Below are positions 40,115 through 49,541 of a stretch of 64,000 bases of DNA, in pieces. Position numbers and translations under genes: made by a program. The first letter of the stretch is position 1; each line of letters begins with the position of its first letter. The notes under the pieces were generated by a model that was not told the DNA's origin, made no database searches, and worked only from the letters and a program-made list of their open reading frames with translations. The stretch is from NCBI RefSeq assembly GCF_008693185.1, contig NZ_VXKN01000012.1, forward strand, positions 62,001 to 126,000, read 5' to 3'. The DNA comes from Acinetobacter qingfengensis. Lineage in GTDB: Bacteria > Pseudomonadota > Gammaproteobacteria > Pseudomonadales > Moraxellaceae.

Positions 40115-41011
40115 ATGAAAATAGAAGATATTGAAGCTTTTGTCGCATTTGTTGAGTTGCAAAGTACTACACTTGCTGCGGATAAATTAAATGTCTCGCA
40201 ACCTTCGGTGAGTAAAAGAATTCAGAATCTGGAGGATGATTTGGGGCTAGATTTATTTGATCGTCGTTCTAGACCATTAAAATTAACCCAACAAGGCGTG
40301 GCAATTTATCAGCAATCTCAGCAAATTCTGCAACAACTCTTGCAATTTAAGAGCCTTGCTGGTGCTTTAAAGTCTGAAAATAAGAAAATAAGATTGGGTA
40401 TTGCCACCAGTATTGCTGATATTTGTTTGTTGCATTTATTGGATTATATGAAACTACATTATCCACACATCCAACTGGAAATTTTTACTGGCTGGAGTGT
40501 GGATTTAATGCAGCGATTTAAGTTACAGCAACTTGATCTGGTGATTTTAACCAGTAGCCATTTTTCAAAGATCGATTCCTCAATTGTAACGACTTTGATT
40601 GCCCCGTTAAATATTGTGCCCGTTGTATCAAGATTATTGCAGAGCAGCAGCATTCAATCGATTGAAGATTGTCAGCAAATTGGTTGGATTCTAAATCATG
40701 AGGGCTGTGGTTATCGGGCTTATTTGTCGGATTATCTTGTACAACATAATTTAATTCCAAACATCAAAATAGAAATTACCGGAACACGTAATCATGCCGA
40801 GCTTCTGACAAAAGGATTGGGCGTTGGTTTGATGCCAAAACAAGTTGTCGAATCTTCTTTGTATGCACAACAATTGACGGTAATAGAACCTGATTTTTTC
40901 TCATTTGAAGTAATGTTATTTGCTGCGATACAACCTGACTTGGCAAATATTTATGCTGCTTTATTAACTGAATTATCACAACAAGTCCGAAAAATTCTAG
41001 GACTGCCATAG
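40115..41011 (+). CDS. LysR-family regulator of the organosulfur cluster
   Basis: A 298-residue LysR protein. The winged helix reads MKIEDIEAFVAFVELQSTT, then NVSQPSVSKRIQNLEDDLGLDLF. The effector domain begins near residue 88 (KIRLGIATSIADICLL). The start at ATG 40115 matches the family N-terminus; an in-frame TTG at 40082 would add 11 residues. It points into the flavin monooxygenase, binding protein, dioxygenase and rhodanese genes, and probably activates them under sulfur limitation or with an organosulfur inducer, as CysB/Cbl do. That role is inferred from position. Confidence 0.87.
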   Translation: MKIEDIEAFVAFVELQSTTLAADKLNVSQPSVSKRIQNLEDDLGLDLFDRRSRPLKLTQQGVAIYQQSQQILQQLLQFKSLAGALKSENKKIRLGIATSIADICLLHLLDYMKLHYPHIQLEIFTGWSVDLMQRFKLQQLDLVILTSSHFSKIDSSIVTTLIAPLNIVPVVSRLLQSSSIQSIEDCQQIGWILNHEGCGYRAYLSDYLVQHNLIPNIKIEITGTRNHAELLTKGLGVGLMPKQVVESSLYAQQLTVIEPDFFSFEVMLFAAIQPDLANIYAALLTELSQQVRKILGLP

Positions 41012-41105
41012 TATTCCATAATTTAATATTAAATTATCATTTATATTTATTTTTAGAATTTTAATGACTGGAGTATGCTTACTCTCAATGAATAAAGTGC
41101 ATGAG

Positions 41106-42197
41106 ATGAGCATGGCAATACAAATTCTTGGAATGATTTGGCATCGTGAAGCATCCGAAATTATTCCTGCACAAACTGCTTTTGATAAAAATTATATCGG
41201 CCGTATTGCAAGAGCGCATGAAGATGCAGGCTTTGATCGTATTCTGGTTGGGTACTGGTCAGATCAGGCCGATGGTTTCTTAATTACGGCACATGCTGCA
41301 GCACAAACATCAAAAATCAAATTTTTACTGGCACACAAACCGGGTTTTGTGGCGCCTACAGTTGCAGCAAGAAAACTGGCTACACTTGATCAGTTAATTG
41401 ATGGACGTCTGGCAGTTCATATTATTTCTGGTGGTAATGATATTGATCAACGTAAGGACGGGGATTATCTGGACAAAATTCAACGTTATGAGCGTAGTGA
41501 CGAATTCTTGGATATCCTCAAAAAAAGCTGGTACAGCAAGCAGCCTTTTTCTTATCAAGGTCAATATTATCAGGTTGAAGATGCTTATGCTGAAATTCAA
41601 CCTTTTCAAAAGCAAATCCCGATTTACTTTGGTGGATCTTCTGAAATTGCCTTAAAAATTGCGGCAAAGCATGCAGATGTTTATGCATTATGGGGAGAGC
41701 CTTTAGCTGGTGCGCAGGAACATTTAAAGAAATTAAGTCCTTTACTTGAGCAATATCAACGCCAATTGGCTTATAACATTTCTTTTCGCCCCATTATTGC
41801 AGATACCGAAAAACAAGCATGGGAAAAAGCGCAGGATATTTATCAATTGGCCAAAAAACAAATTGAAGATTTAGGCTTTAAAGATACACGGCGTAAACCT
41901 CAAAGCACAGGTGGAGAACGATTAATTGCTGCTGCAAAACAGGGAGAAATACTGGATCGTAATTTATGGACAGGAATCACTTCATTGGTACAGGGTAGCT
42001 ATAACTCAACAGCTTTGGTGGGTACAGCAGAACAAGTGGCGGATTCCATTGCCAATTATTATGCATTGGGAATCCATAGTGTTTTGATTCGCGGTTTTGA
42101 TCCAGTTCAGGATGCACTGGATTATGGAAAAACATTATTGCCTACTTTACGTGAAAAAACGGCATTGATTGATCAAAGAATATCAGAAACGGTTTAA
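41106..42197 (+). CDS. SsuD-like flavin-dependent (LLM class) monooxygenase
   Basis: A 363-residue bacterial-luciferase-like enzyme close to alkanesulfonate monooxygenase SsuD, which uses FMNH2 and oxygen to release sulfite from sulfonates. Visible marks: AHEDAGFDRILVGYWSDQADGF (N-terminal strand-helix region), FLLAHKPGFVAPTVAARKLATLDQL, HIISGGNDIDQRKDGDYLDK, RYERSDEFLDIL and PIYFGGSSEIALKIAAKHADVYALWGEP. I use ATG 41106; 41112 is equally possible and an upstream ATG at 41064 adds 14 residues. No flavin reductase gene is adjacent, so reduced flavin must come from elsewhere. Confidence 0.87.
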   Translation: MSMAIQILGMIWHREASEIIPAQTAFDKNYIGRIARAHEDAGFDRILVGYWSDQADGFLITAHAAAQTSKIKFLLAHKPGFVAPTVAARKLATLDQLIDGRLAVHIISGGNDIDQRKDGDYLDKIQRYERSDEFLDILKKSWYSKQPFSYQGQYYQVEDAYAEIQPFQKQIPIYFGGSSEIALKIAAKHADVYALWGEPLAGAQEHLKKLSPLLEQYQRQLAYNISFRPIIADTEKQAWEKAQDIYQLAKKQIEDLGFKDTRRKPQSTGGERLIAAAKQGEILDRNLWTGITSLVQGSYNSTALVGTAEQVADSIANYYALGIHSVLIRGFDPVQDALDYGKTLLPTLREKTALIDQRISETV

Positions 42198-42209
42198 TCG
42201 GGAAAATTT

Positions 42210-43196
42210 ATGATGAAGAAAAAAACCATAACGATTGTGGGTGTAATTCTGACCACATTAACCTTAACAGCATGTTCAAAAAAAGACGAAACGCATACCG
42301 CAGCGAGTCAGGATAAAGAAAATCGTTCAGAGATCGTACTAAGAATTGGCGATCAAAAAGGAAATATGCGGGCTCAACTTGAAGCATCGGGTGTTTTAAA
42401 AGGCATTGATTATAAAATTAACTGGTATGAATTTCCTGCTGCTGCACCGGTTGCTGAAGCTTTGAAGGTCGATGGTATTGATTTAGGTTATCTGGGTGAT
42501 GCCCCATTTTTATTTGCAAATGCTAATGGCGGTACAGCAAAAGCAATTGCTGTGTATAAATCTGATCCATATCCAGTGGCATTATTGGTACGCAATGATA
42601 GCTCAATTCAATCAGCCAAAGATTTAAAAGGTAAAACAGTGACAGCCAATCAGGGCTCGATTGGACAATTGGTCACTTTGAGGGCAGTGGAACAAGCAGG
42701 GCTAAAGGCTACTGATGTGAAGTTCAGATTTTTGCCTCCTGCCGATGGCAAACTTGCTGTTGCCAATGGTTCAGTTGATGTTTGGGCTGTTTGGGATCCT
42801 TATACAGCCTATGCCGAGCTAAAAGATCATTTTCGAATTATTGCCAATGGCCGAGGCTTATATTCAGGTTACACCTTTCTTGCTGCTACAGATAAATCCT
42901 TACAGGAGCAACAAAAGCGGAAATCTATTCAAGATTTTATTTATCGCCTTAAACAATCACAAGAATGGGCCACTCAAAATGCCGATGAATTTGGACAGGA
43001 ATATGCCAAAATTACCGGCTTACCAGAAGATGTCGGTAAACTTGCTTTTAAGCGTCGTAATGCTTCGTGGGAACCTATTGATGCAGATGTGATCAAGACT
43101 TCACAGGAAACAGCAGACTTTTACACCAAGCATAAGCTGATTAAACAACAGTTTAATGTATCCAATTCATTTGATACATCATTTAAGGTTAAATAA
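42210..43196 (+). CDS. Aliphatic-sulfonate-type ABC substrate-binding lipoprotein
   Basis: A 328-residue exported binding protein of the SsuA/TauA type. A lipoprotein signal peptide ends at LTAC with Cys22, so it is lipid-anchored. The fold markers are LRIGDQKGNMRAQLEASG, VAEALKVDGIDLGYLGDAPFLFA, SAKDLKGKTVTANQGSIG and GSVDVWAVWDPYTAYAE. It lies 12 bases after the monooxygenase. No permease or ATPase gene adjoins it, so it must feed a transporter encoded elsewhere or serve another purpose. The ligand, probably a sulfonate or related thiol compound, is unknown. Confidence 0.87.
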   Translation: MMKKKTITIVGVILTTLTLTACSKKDETHTAASQDKENRSEIVLRIGDQKGNMRAQLEASGVLKGIDYKINWYEFPAAAPVAEALKVDGIDLGYLGDAPFLFANANGGTAKAIAVYKSDPYPVALLVRNDSSIQSAKDLKGKTVTANQGSIGQLVTLRAVEQAGLKATDVKFRFLPPADGKLAVANGSVDVWAVWDPYTAYAELKDHFRIIANGRGLYSGYTFLAATDKSLQEQQKRKSIQDFIYRLKQSQEWATQNADEFGQEYAKITGLPEDVGKLAFKRRNASWEPIDADVIKTSQETADFYTKHKLIKQQFNVSNSFDTSFKVK

Positions 43197-43205
43197 AGGT
43201 GAATC

Positions 43206-43772
43206 ATGAGTTTGGTGACGGGTCGTTTTAAAGCATTGATTGACAAAATTGAAAGTTCTCTCGCACAGAACTTGGCAGATACTTTGATTATTGAATCTTT
43301 TATTCCGGAATTTAAAGCATTACTTGCAGATATTCATTGGTTACCTGAAATATTTCAACATTCAGATCCACAGCATTATCAGCAATATTTACTTTATAAA
43401 GATCCGCAAGTGCGTTTTTCCATTGTAAGTTTTGTCTGGGGGCCGGGACAGAAAACCCCAATTCACAATCATGAAGTTTGGGGAGCTGTAGGTGTTATTC
43501 AAGGTGCTGAAATTTCCCAACGGTTTGCCTGGAAAGAGCAAAAATTACGACCAGTCGCGTCAGGTGATGTCCTGCAAGTTGGTGATATTGACTGGTTTAC
43601 ACCAGCATCAGGTGATGTTCATCAGGTGAGTAATGCTTTTGCAGATCAAGTTTCTATTAGTATTCATATTTATGGTGCGGATATTGGTCAGGTGAAACGT
43701 TTTACCTACAGTCCAACCGGTGAGGCAAAAGTATTTATTTCAGGATATTCAAATAAGGAATTGAGAAAATGA
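43206..43772 (+). CDS. Thiol dioxygenase, cysteine dioxygenase family
   Basis: A 188-residue cupin that would oxidise a thiol to a sulfinate using non-haem iron and oxygen. The three-histidine iron site is complete: His87 and His89 in IHNHEVWGAVGV and His139 in GDVHQVSN. The position matching the cross-linking cysteine of mammalian cysteine dioxygenase is occupied by Gly in WGAVG, as in bacterial cysteine and 3-mercaptopropionate dioxygenases. The substrate cannot be chosen between these by eye. It overlaps the rhodanese gene by four bases, so the products probably act in sequence. Confidence 0.88.
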   Translation: MSLVTGRFKALIDKIESSLAQNLADTLIIESFIPEFKALLADIHWLPEIFQHSDPQHYQQYLLYKDPQVRFSIVSFVWGPGQKTPIHNHEVWGAVGVIQGAEISQRFAWKEQKLRPVASGDVLQVGDIDWFTPASGDVHQVSNAFADQVSISIHIYGADIGQVKRFTYSPTGEAKVFISGYSNKELRK

Positions 43773-45361
43773 ATAAGGTAAATCAAAGTTTTGCAACGAT
43801 TAAAAACAAATTATTAAAACGCCAGGAAATTGCGTTAGTCGATGTACGTGAAGAAGACTTATATGCCAAAGGACATCCATTGTTTGCTGTAAATATTGCT
43901 TTTTCGCGATTGGAAATCGAAATTTTGAACAGAATTCCTCGTTTGAATACCGATATTGTATTGTACGATAATGGCGAGGGATTGGCACAACAGGCATATC
44001 AAAAATTACAGGATTTGGGGTATCAAAACCTCAGTCTTCTGGAAGGTGGCGTGAATGGCTGGAAAAATGCTGGAGGAGAATTATTCATTGATGTAAATTC
44101 CGCCAGTAAAGCCTTTGGCGAATGGGTGGAGCATTATAAGCAGACGCCATCTTTAAGTGCTGAGGAAGTAAAACAACTTCTTGAACAGGATGACAATGTG
44201 GTCGTGCTTGATGCTCGCCGATTTGATGAATATCAGACCATGAGTATTCCTGGTGGAATTAGCGTTCCGGGCGCAGAATTAGTACTGCGTGCGCAAGATA
44301 TTGTTAAAGATCAGCAAACAAAAATCATAGTGAATTGTGCTGGACGAACACGTAGTCTGATTGGTACGCAATCTTTGATTAATGCACAGATTCCACATCA
44401 GATTTATGCACTGCGTAATGGTACCATTGGTTGGACATTGGCCAGACAGCAACTTGCCATCCAGCAAAATAAACAATATCAAGATTTCCCTGCAAGCGCT
44501 GATAGACAGAATATTCTGGAGAATGCCAAAAATGTTGCACAACGGGCAGGCGTCCGCAGCATTGACTATGCTACGCTGAAAACTTTAACGCAAGAACCGG
44601 AACGTACAACTTACCTTTTTGATGTACGTTCTGAAGCAGAATATATTGCTGCTTATTTACCCGAAAGCCGCTGGATTGCAGGTGGGCAATTGGTACAGGA
44701 AACCGATCATTATGCCAGTGTAAGAGGCGCCAGAATAATCCTGATTGATCCTGAACGGATACGTGCCTATATGACCGGATCATGGTTGGCACAAATGAAC
44801 TGGGAAGTATATGTGCTTGAAGATGATTTCTCGGCGTTATTGACAGAATCAGGCGTATGGGTACCAAAAACGCCGGCAATTACCATCAATGATTATCTTC
44901 AGCCAGCACAGTTAAATGCATGGTTAGAGGAAGGTCTGGCGTTGACACTTTTGGATTTTACCACCAGTGCCAATTATAACAAAGGTCATATTGCAACGGC
45001 ACAATGGGCTTTGCGCAAAGATATTGCAACTTTATTTGGTCAGAATAAAATCAGTACAGATCATCCTGTGGTTGTAACCTGTGGGAGCAGTTTATTGGCA
45101 CAATATGCTGTCGCACAGATTCAGGCATTTACACATCAACCGGTATATGTATTGCAAGGTGGCAATGCTGCATGGAAAGCAGCAGGATTCGCCATTGAAA
45201 CTGGACAGGGTAACTTGTTATCTGAACCGATTGATCGTTATAAACGTCCTTATGAAGGTACAGACAATTCTGAACAAGCCATGAATGACTATCTCGAATG
45301 GGAATATGGTTTGGTGCAACAACTTAAACAAGATAATACACATGGCTTTTTTGTGGTGTGA
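43769..45361 (+). CDS. Four-domain rhodanese-like protein
   Basis: A 530-residue cytoplasmic protein made of four rhodanese domains: about 20-108, 135-230, 265-365 and 385-478. Domain 2 has the active loop NCAGRTRS with Cys190 and domain 4 has TCGSSLLA with Cys438. In domains 1 and 3 the loop carries Asp (Asp67 in LYDNGEG, Asp327 in LIDPERI) in place of Cys and should be inactive. Rhodaneses move sulfane sulfur as a cysteine persulfide. The ATGA overlap with the thiol dioxygenase suggests that the two enzymes handle sulfur released from one substrate. Confidence 0.9.
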   Translation: MNKVNQSFATIKNKLLKRQEIALVDVREEDLYAKGHPLFAVNIAFSRLEIEILNRIPRLNTDIVLYDNGEGLAQQAYQKLQDLGYQNLSLLEGGVNGWKNAGGELFIDVNSASKAFGEWVEHYKQTPSLSAEEVKQLLEQDDNVVVLDARRFDEYQTMSIPGGISVPGAELVLRAQDIVKDQQTKIIVNCAGRTRSLIGTQSLINAQIPHQIYALRNGTIGWTLARQQLAIQQNKQYQDFPASADRQNILENAKNVAQRAGVRSIDYATLKTLTQEPERTTYLFDVRSEAEYIAAYLPESRWIAGGQLVQETDHYASVRGARIILIDPERIRAYMTGSWLAQMNWEVYVLEDDFSALLTESGVWVPKTPAITINDYLQPAQLNAWLEEGLALTLLDFTTSANYNKGHIATAQWALRKDIATLFGQNKISTDHPVVVTCGSSLLAQYAVAQIQAFTHQPVYVLQGGNAAWKAAGFAIETGQGNLLSEPIDRYKRPYEGTDNSEQAMNDYLEWEYGLVQQLKQDNTHGFFVV

Positions 45362-45376
45362 TGGCTTTTGAATCAC

Positions 45377-45408
45377 AATAGGAAGCTTATCTGCTTCCTA
45401 TTTTTTTA
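45377..45408. terminator. Terminator of the organosulfur cluster
   Basis: Ten-pair stem AATAGGAAGC/GCTTCCTATT (45377-45386, 45393-45402), loop TTATCT, then T7. It separates the rhodanese gene from the convergent permease gene. Confidence 0.85.
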
Positions 45409-45420
45409 CATCAAAAGAGA

Positions 45421-46719
45421 TTAATCTGCATCTTTTAGGCTAAATAACCAGTTGAGAAGAATAGCAGCAAATGTTGCTGTTCCAATGCCTCCCAGATTAA
45501 AACTACCAAGTATTAATTCAAAATTACCTGCGCCTAAAATAATCGTAACTGCTGCAACCACAAGATTTTTATTTTTGGAGAAATCAACTTTATTTTCCAG
45601 CCAGATTTTGGCACCGGCAATTGTGATCAGGCCAAACACCATAATCGATGCACCGGTTAAAATTGCCACAGGAATTGTACTGATGATTGCGCCAAATTTT
45701 GGTGATAAGCCTAGAAAAATTGCAAACAAACCTGCGATAACAAAAATTAAAGTAGAATAAACACGAGTAATTGCCATTACACCAATATTTTCACCATAAG
45801 TGGTCATTCCTGGACCACCAGCACTCCCGGAAAGAGAAGTAGCCAGACCATCTGCAATAAATGCTTTGCCCATCTGCGGCATCAGATTTTCACCAGTCAT
45901 TGCACCCACAGCTTTCAGATGTCCTAGATTTTCGGCCACTAAAATTAATGCCACTGGTGCAATAATCAAAATTGCATTCAAATCAAAATGTGGTGATGCA
46001 TGCAAGTTGGGTAAACCAAACCATGCAGCTTGATTAATTACCGAAAAATCAATGGCTTTTCCTAGGCCTAAACCATTGGTCAAAACAGCGTAAATAATAT
46101 AGGACAAGATTAATCCAAGTAGCAGGAGTAAGCGTTGAAATAATCCCTTGGTGAATACGGCAATAATACCCATACATAACACAGTGAACAGTGCCATCCA
46201 TAAGTCAAATACATTACCTGCCACACTTTTAATCGTGACTGGTGCCAGATTTAAACCGATAATCATCACTACAGCACCTGTAACAACAGGTGGCATCATT
46301 TTTTCAATCCAGTGTGTACCGGTTACCATGACGATTAAGCCTATAACAGCATAAAACAGTCCACAGACAATGATTCCACCCATTGCAACATCAAGATTGG
46401 GATTGGCACCAGATCCAGTCACATGACCGGTGGCTGCTGCAACCACCCCAATAAAGGCAAAACTGGAACCAAGATAACTGGGAACTCGACCACCTGTGAA
46501 GAAGAAAAATAAAATGGTGCATATTCCGGATAATAAAATTGCCAGATTAGGGTCAAATCCCATCAGCAAGGGTGCAAGTACGGTGGCACCAAACATGGCA
46601 AAAGCATGTTGGATCCCTAAAACAATACTTTGCCCCAAAGGTAAATATTCGTTGGTGGCAACAGGACGTGCCTGTGCATGCCCCTGATAAGGTTGCCATT
46701 TGGGAAACCAGTTTGACAT
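45421..46719 (-). CDS. uraA: UraA-like uracil permease (NCS2 family)
   Basis: A 432-residue inner-membrane protein with about 14 helices, the size of E. coli UraA. Motifs: LGIQHAFAMFGATVLAPLLMG, GSSFAFIGVVAAA, VALILVAENLGHLKAVGAMTG with the conserved Glu, and GGPGMTTYGENIGVMAITRVYST. NCS2 members of this branch take up uracil with protons; other pyrimidines or xanthine are possible. It stands alone, without upp beside it, upstream of the ppc gene on the same strand but separated from it by a terminator. Confidence 0.88.
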   Translation of the reverse strand: MSNWFPKWQPYQGHAQARPVATNEYLPLGQSIVLGIQHAFAMFGATVLAPLLMGFDPNLAILLSGICTILFFFFTGGRVPSYLGSSFAFIGVVAAATGHVTGSGANPNLDVAMGGIIVCGLFYAVIGLIVMVTGTHWIEKMMPPVVTGAVVMIIGLNLAPVTIKSVAGNVFDLWMALFTVLCMGIIAVFTKGLFQRLLLLLGLILSYIIYAVLTNGLGLGKAIDFSVINQAAWFGLPNLHASPHFDLNAILIIAPVALILVAENLGHLKAVGAMTGENLMPQMGKAFIADGLATSLSGSAGGPGMTTYGENIGVMAITRVYSTLIFVIAGLFAIFLGLSPKFGAIISTIPVAILTGASIMVFGLITIAGAKIWLENKVDFSKNKNLVVAAVTIILGAGNFELILGSFNLGGIGTATFAAILLNWLFSLKDAD

Positions 46720-46800
46720 AAATCATTCTCTATCATTTTATTGTTACTATGATACCGATAGCCGATAAGCTGTGGCAGTTATTCTGCTGAAATTAAGCAA

Positions 46801-46837
46801 AAAAAGCGCCATAAATCACGATTTATGGCGCTTTTTT
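46801..46837. terminator. Terminator after ppc
   Basis: A perfect 17-pair stem AAAAAGCGCCATAAATC/GATTTATGGCGCTTTTT with a three-base loop at 46801-46837. A and T runs on both sides allow use on either strand; it ends the ppc transcript. Confidence 0.85.
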
Positions 46838-46850
46838 TAAGCAGAGTAGA

Positions 46851-49541
46851 TTAACCAGTATTACGCAAACCTGCCGCAATTCCGGCAATGGTGACCATTA
46901 GGGCATGATCAACCGGCGTATGATTTTGTCCTTGCTGTAAATATTGGCGGCGGCGGCGCATTAACTCTGCCTGTAATAAATGCAGTGGTAACAAATAAGT
47001 CTTTCTAACCCGCATGGATTGATCAAGTACTTCATTTTCACTTAATAGTTCTGATTGGGTTTTGAGCTTGAGTAAAGTTTCAATGGTATTATTGAGCCGT
47101 TGTCTTAGATTATCACCCAAGGCAATTAATGTTGCATCATCGGTAAGGTGGCTTTCATAATATTGTGCAATACCACGATCTGCTTTGGACAGTACCATTT
47201 CCAACATATCAATCAAGGTCTGAAAGTATGGCCATTGTTCCTGCATTTCCATCAGCGTGGCTTTTTGCTGATTATCCATGGCGCTTTCCAGTGCAACGCC
47301 TGTTCCTAGCCATGCTGGTAGCATCAGACGAATTTGTGTCCACGCAAATACCCAAGGAATTGCCCTTAGTGATTCAATCCCTCCACCGACTTTACGTTTG
47401 GCAGGACGTGAACCCAATGGCAGCATCTGTAATTCCAGTTCAGGCGTGACAGTACGCAGATAACGTACAAAATCAGGATGCTCACGGACAGTCTGACGAT
47501 AAATTTGTACCGACTCCGCAGTCATGGTAGACATTAATTCTCGCCATTGTGGCAAAGGTTTTGGTGGTGGCAATAAAGTTGCTTTCAGGGTTGCAGCGCA
47601 ATAAATTTCCAGATTTTGTAAGGCAACATCTTCTAGACCAAATTTGAAACGGATCATTTCACCTTGTTCTGTAACACGGATTGATCCACGAATAGAACCC
47701 GGTGGTTGTGCATATAATGCTTGATGCGTTGGTGCGCCACCACGACTGATTGATCCGCCACGACCATGAAACAGTGTTAGACGAATATCGTGTTTCTCTG
47801 CAACTTCTGCCAGTTGTTCCTGTGCACGATATTGTGCCCAGTTGGCAGACATAAATCCGGCATCTTTAGCTGAGTCCGAATAGCCGATCATTACCTCATG
47901 TTTGCCATGAATTTGTTGTTTATACCAAGGCATATTCAGCAATTGATCAATGGTATCGGCTGCGCGATCCAAATCATCCAGTGTTTCAAAAAGTGGCACA
48001 ACCCGTAAAGGACGGCTCACACCAGCTTCTTTTTGTAATAACATAACAGCCAGTACATCACTTGGGTATTCTGCCATGGAAATGATATAGGCACCCAAAG
48101 AGTCACTTGGTTGTTTTGCCAACATTTTCATGGTTGCCAGCACTTCCTGCACATCTGGATGATTTAAGGCATCTTGCTCAGTTAATTGTAAATTTTGTGG
48201 TAATAAAGGCCGTTTATTGGCCAATTCTTGAATCAGCCACGCCTGTTTGGATTGTTCATTCCATGTAGAAAATTCACCTAAACCCAGATAGGCAGTAATG
48301 GCACTAACAGCTTGACGATGGCGGGTCGATTCCTGACGAATATCCAGTTTAACCAGCTCAATGCCAAAACAGGCGGCGCGTCGAATTACATCAAGTAAAT
48401 GACCATCGGCAATATCTTGCATTTGACAGGCATGTAGCGATTCATAGCAGGCCAGTAAAGGTTCAAGAATTTCTTGCGATGATTGAATCACGCCGGTTTT
48501 ATCAGGATTGGCAATGCCCCGCAGTTTGGCATCCAGCCAACGTAAAGTGAGTTGTAAACGATCCCGTAATTCTCGTAAGCGTTCACGATAAGGTTCGGAA
48601 TGATGATCGACGGCCTCGGCAAGTTCTGGAGTACATTTTTGCATCGACAATTCCCAGCGTAAATTGCCAATATCTTTAAGAAACAATTGTGCGGCTTGCC
48701 AGCGAGAAAGTAATAGCACATGTTGGGTAATATCGTGTGTCACGTTAGGATTACCATCACGATCACCCCCCATCCATGAAGCAAAACGAATTGGCGCACA
48801 ATCTAGTGGTAAGCGTTTGCCACATTGTGTCAGCACCAAATCATCCAATTCTCGTAAAAATTTGGGTACAGCTTGCCATAATGTCTGTTCAATGGTGGTG
48901 AAACCCCATTTTGCTTCATCAACTGGTGTTGGCCGTTTTTGACGGATTTCATCTGTTTGCCATGCAGCCGTAATTTCCTGTTGCAGTTGTTTAAGTAAAT
49001 TTTGTTGTTCAACAGGTGTAAGTTTACGCTGATCCAAATCTGCTAGATAACGACTGATATCATCATATTTTTGAATCAATGTGCGACGGCTGACTTCGGT
49101 CGGATGTGCCGTTAAAACCAGTTCAATACTCAGCTGGCAAATGGCCGAGTATAAGTCCTCATTACTGATGTGTTGATCTTGACAAAGTTGAAATAAGGTT
49201 TGAATGGCATTATTTTGATTTGGTTTGGATTCTGGCTGAAATTGTTGCTGACGGCGTACCCGAACCACATGATATTGTTCGGCAATATTGGCAAAATTTA
49301 GAAAATGGGTAAATGCACGGCTGAGCGGTAAGGTATCTTCATCTTTAAGATTTTGTAAAAAAGCAGCAAGTTGCTTTTCTGCCTGTGCGTCACCATCCCG
49401 TGCGCCTTTGGCATATTTACGAATATGTTCTACCTGATCATATAGATGTTGACCAACTTGCTGTTTTAGCGTATCACCTAAAAAATTTCCCAATAAACGA
49501 ACGTCTTCACGTAGTTCAGCATCTATTTGCTTCAGTGACAT
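46851..49541 (-). CDS. ppc: Phosphoenolpyruvate carboxylase
   Basis: Ppc makes oxaloacetate from PEP and bicarbonate, refilling the citrate cycle. From the ATG at 49541 it has 896 residues. Catalytic motifs are all present: VLTAHPTEVSRRT with the essential His, GGDRDGNPNVT, GYSDSAKDAGFMSANWA with the Lys, FHGRGGSISRGGAPTHQA, and the C-terminal NTG required for inhibition and activity. I chose 49541 because GAGGGAG lies seven bases upstream; an in-frame ATG at 49559 precedes that site. Confidence 0.96.
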   Translation of the reverse strand: MSLKQIDAELREDVRLLGNFLGDTLKQQVGQHLYDQVEHIRKYAKGARDGDAQAEKQLAAFLQNLKDEDTLPLSRAFTHFLNFANIAEQYHVVRVRRQQQFQPESKPNQNNAIQTLFQLCQDQHISNEDLYSAICQLSIELVLTAHPTEVSRRTLIQKYDDISRYLADLDQRKLTPVEQQNLLKQLQQEITAAWQTDEIRQKRPTPVDEAKWGFTTIEQTLWQAVPKFLRELDDLVLTQCGKRLPLDCAPIRFASWMGGDRDGNPNVTHDITQHVLLLSRWQAAQLFLKDIGNLRWELSMQKCTPELAEAVDHHSEPYRERLRELRDRLQLTLRWLDAKLRGIANPDKTGVIQSSQEILEPLLACYESLHACQMQDIADGHLLDVIRRAACFGIELVKLDIRQESTRHRQAVSAITAYLGLGEFSTWNEQSKQAWLIQELANKRPLLPQNLQLTEQDALNHPDVQEVLATMKMLAKQPSDSLGAYIISMAEYPSDVLAVMLLQKEAGVSRPLRVVPLFETLDDLDRAADTIDQLLNMPWYKQQIHGKHEVMIGYSDSAKDAGFMSANWAQYRAQEQLAEVAEKHDIRLTLFHGRGGSISRGGAPTHQALYAQPPGSIRGSIRVTEQGEMIRFKFGLEDVALQNLEIYCAATLKATLLPPPKPLPQWRELMSTMTAESVQIYRQTVREHPDFVRYLRTVTPELELQMLPLGSRPAKRKVGGGIESLRAIPWVFAWTQIRLMLPAWLGTGVALESAMDNQQKATLMEMQEQWPYFQTLIDMLEMVLSKADRGIAQYYESHLTDDATLIALGDNLRQRLNNTIETLLKLKTQSELLSENEVLDQSMRVRKTYLLPLHLLQAELMRRRRQYLQQGQNHTPVDHALMVTIAGIAAGLRNTG

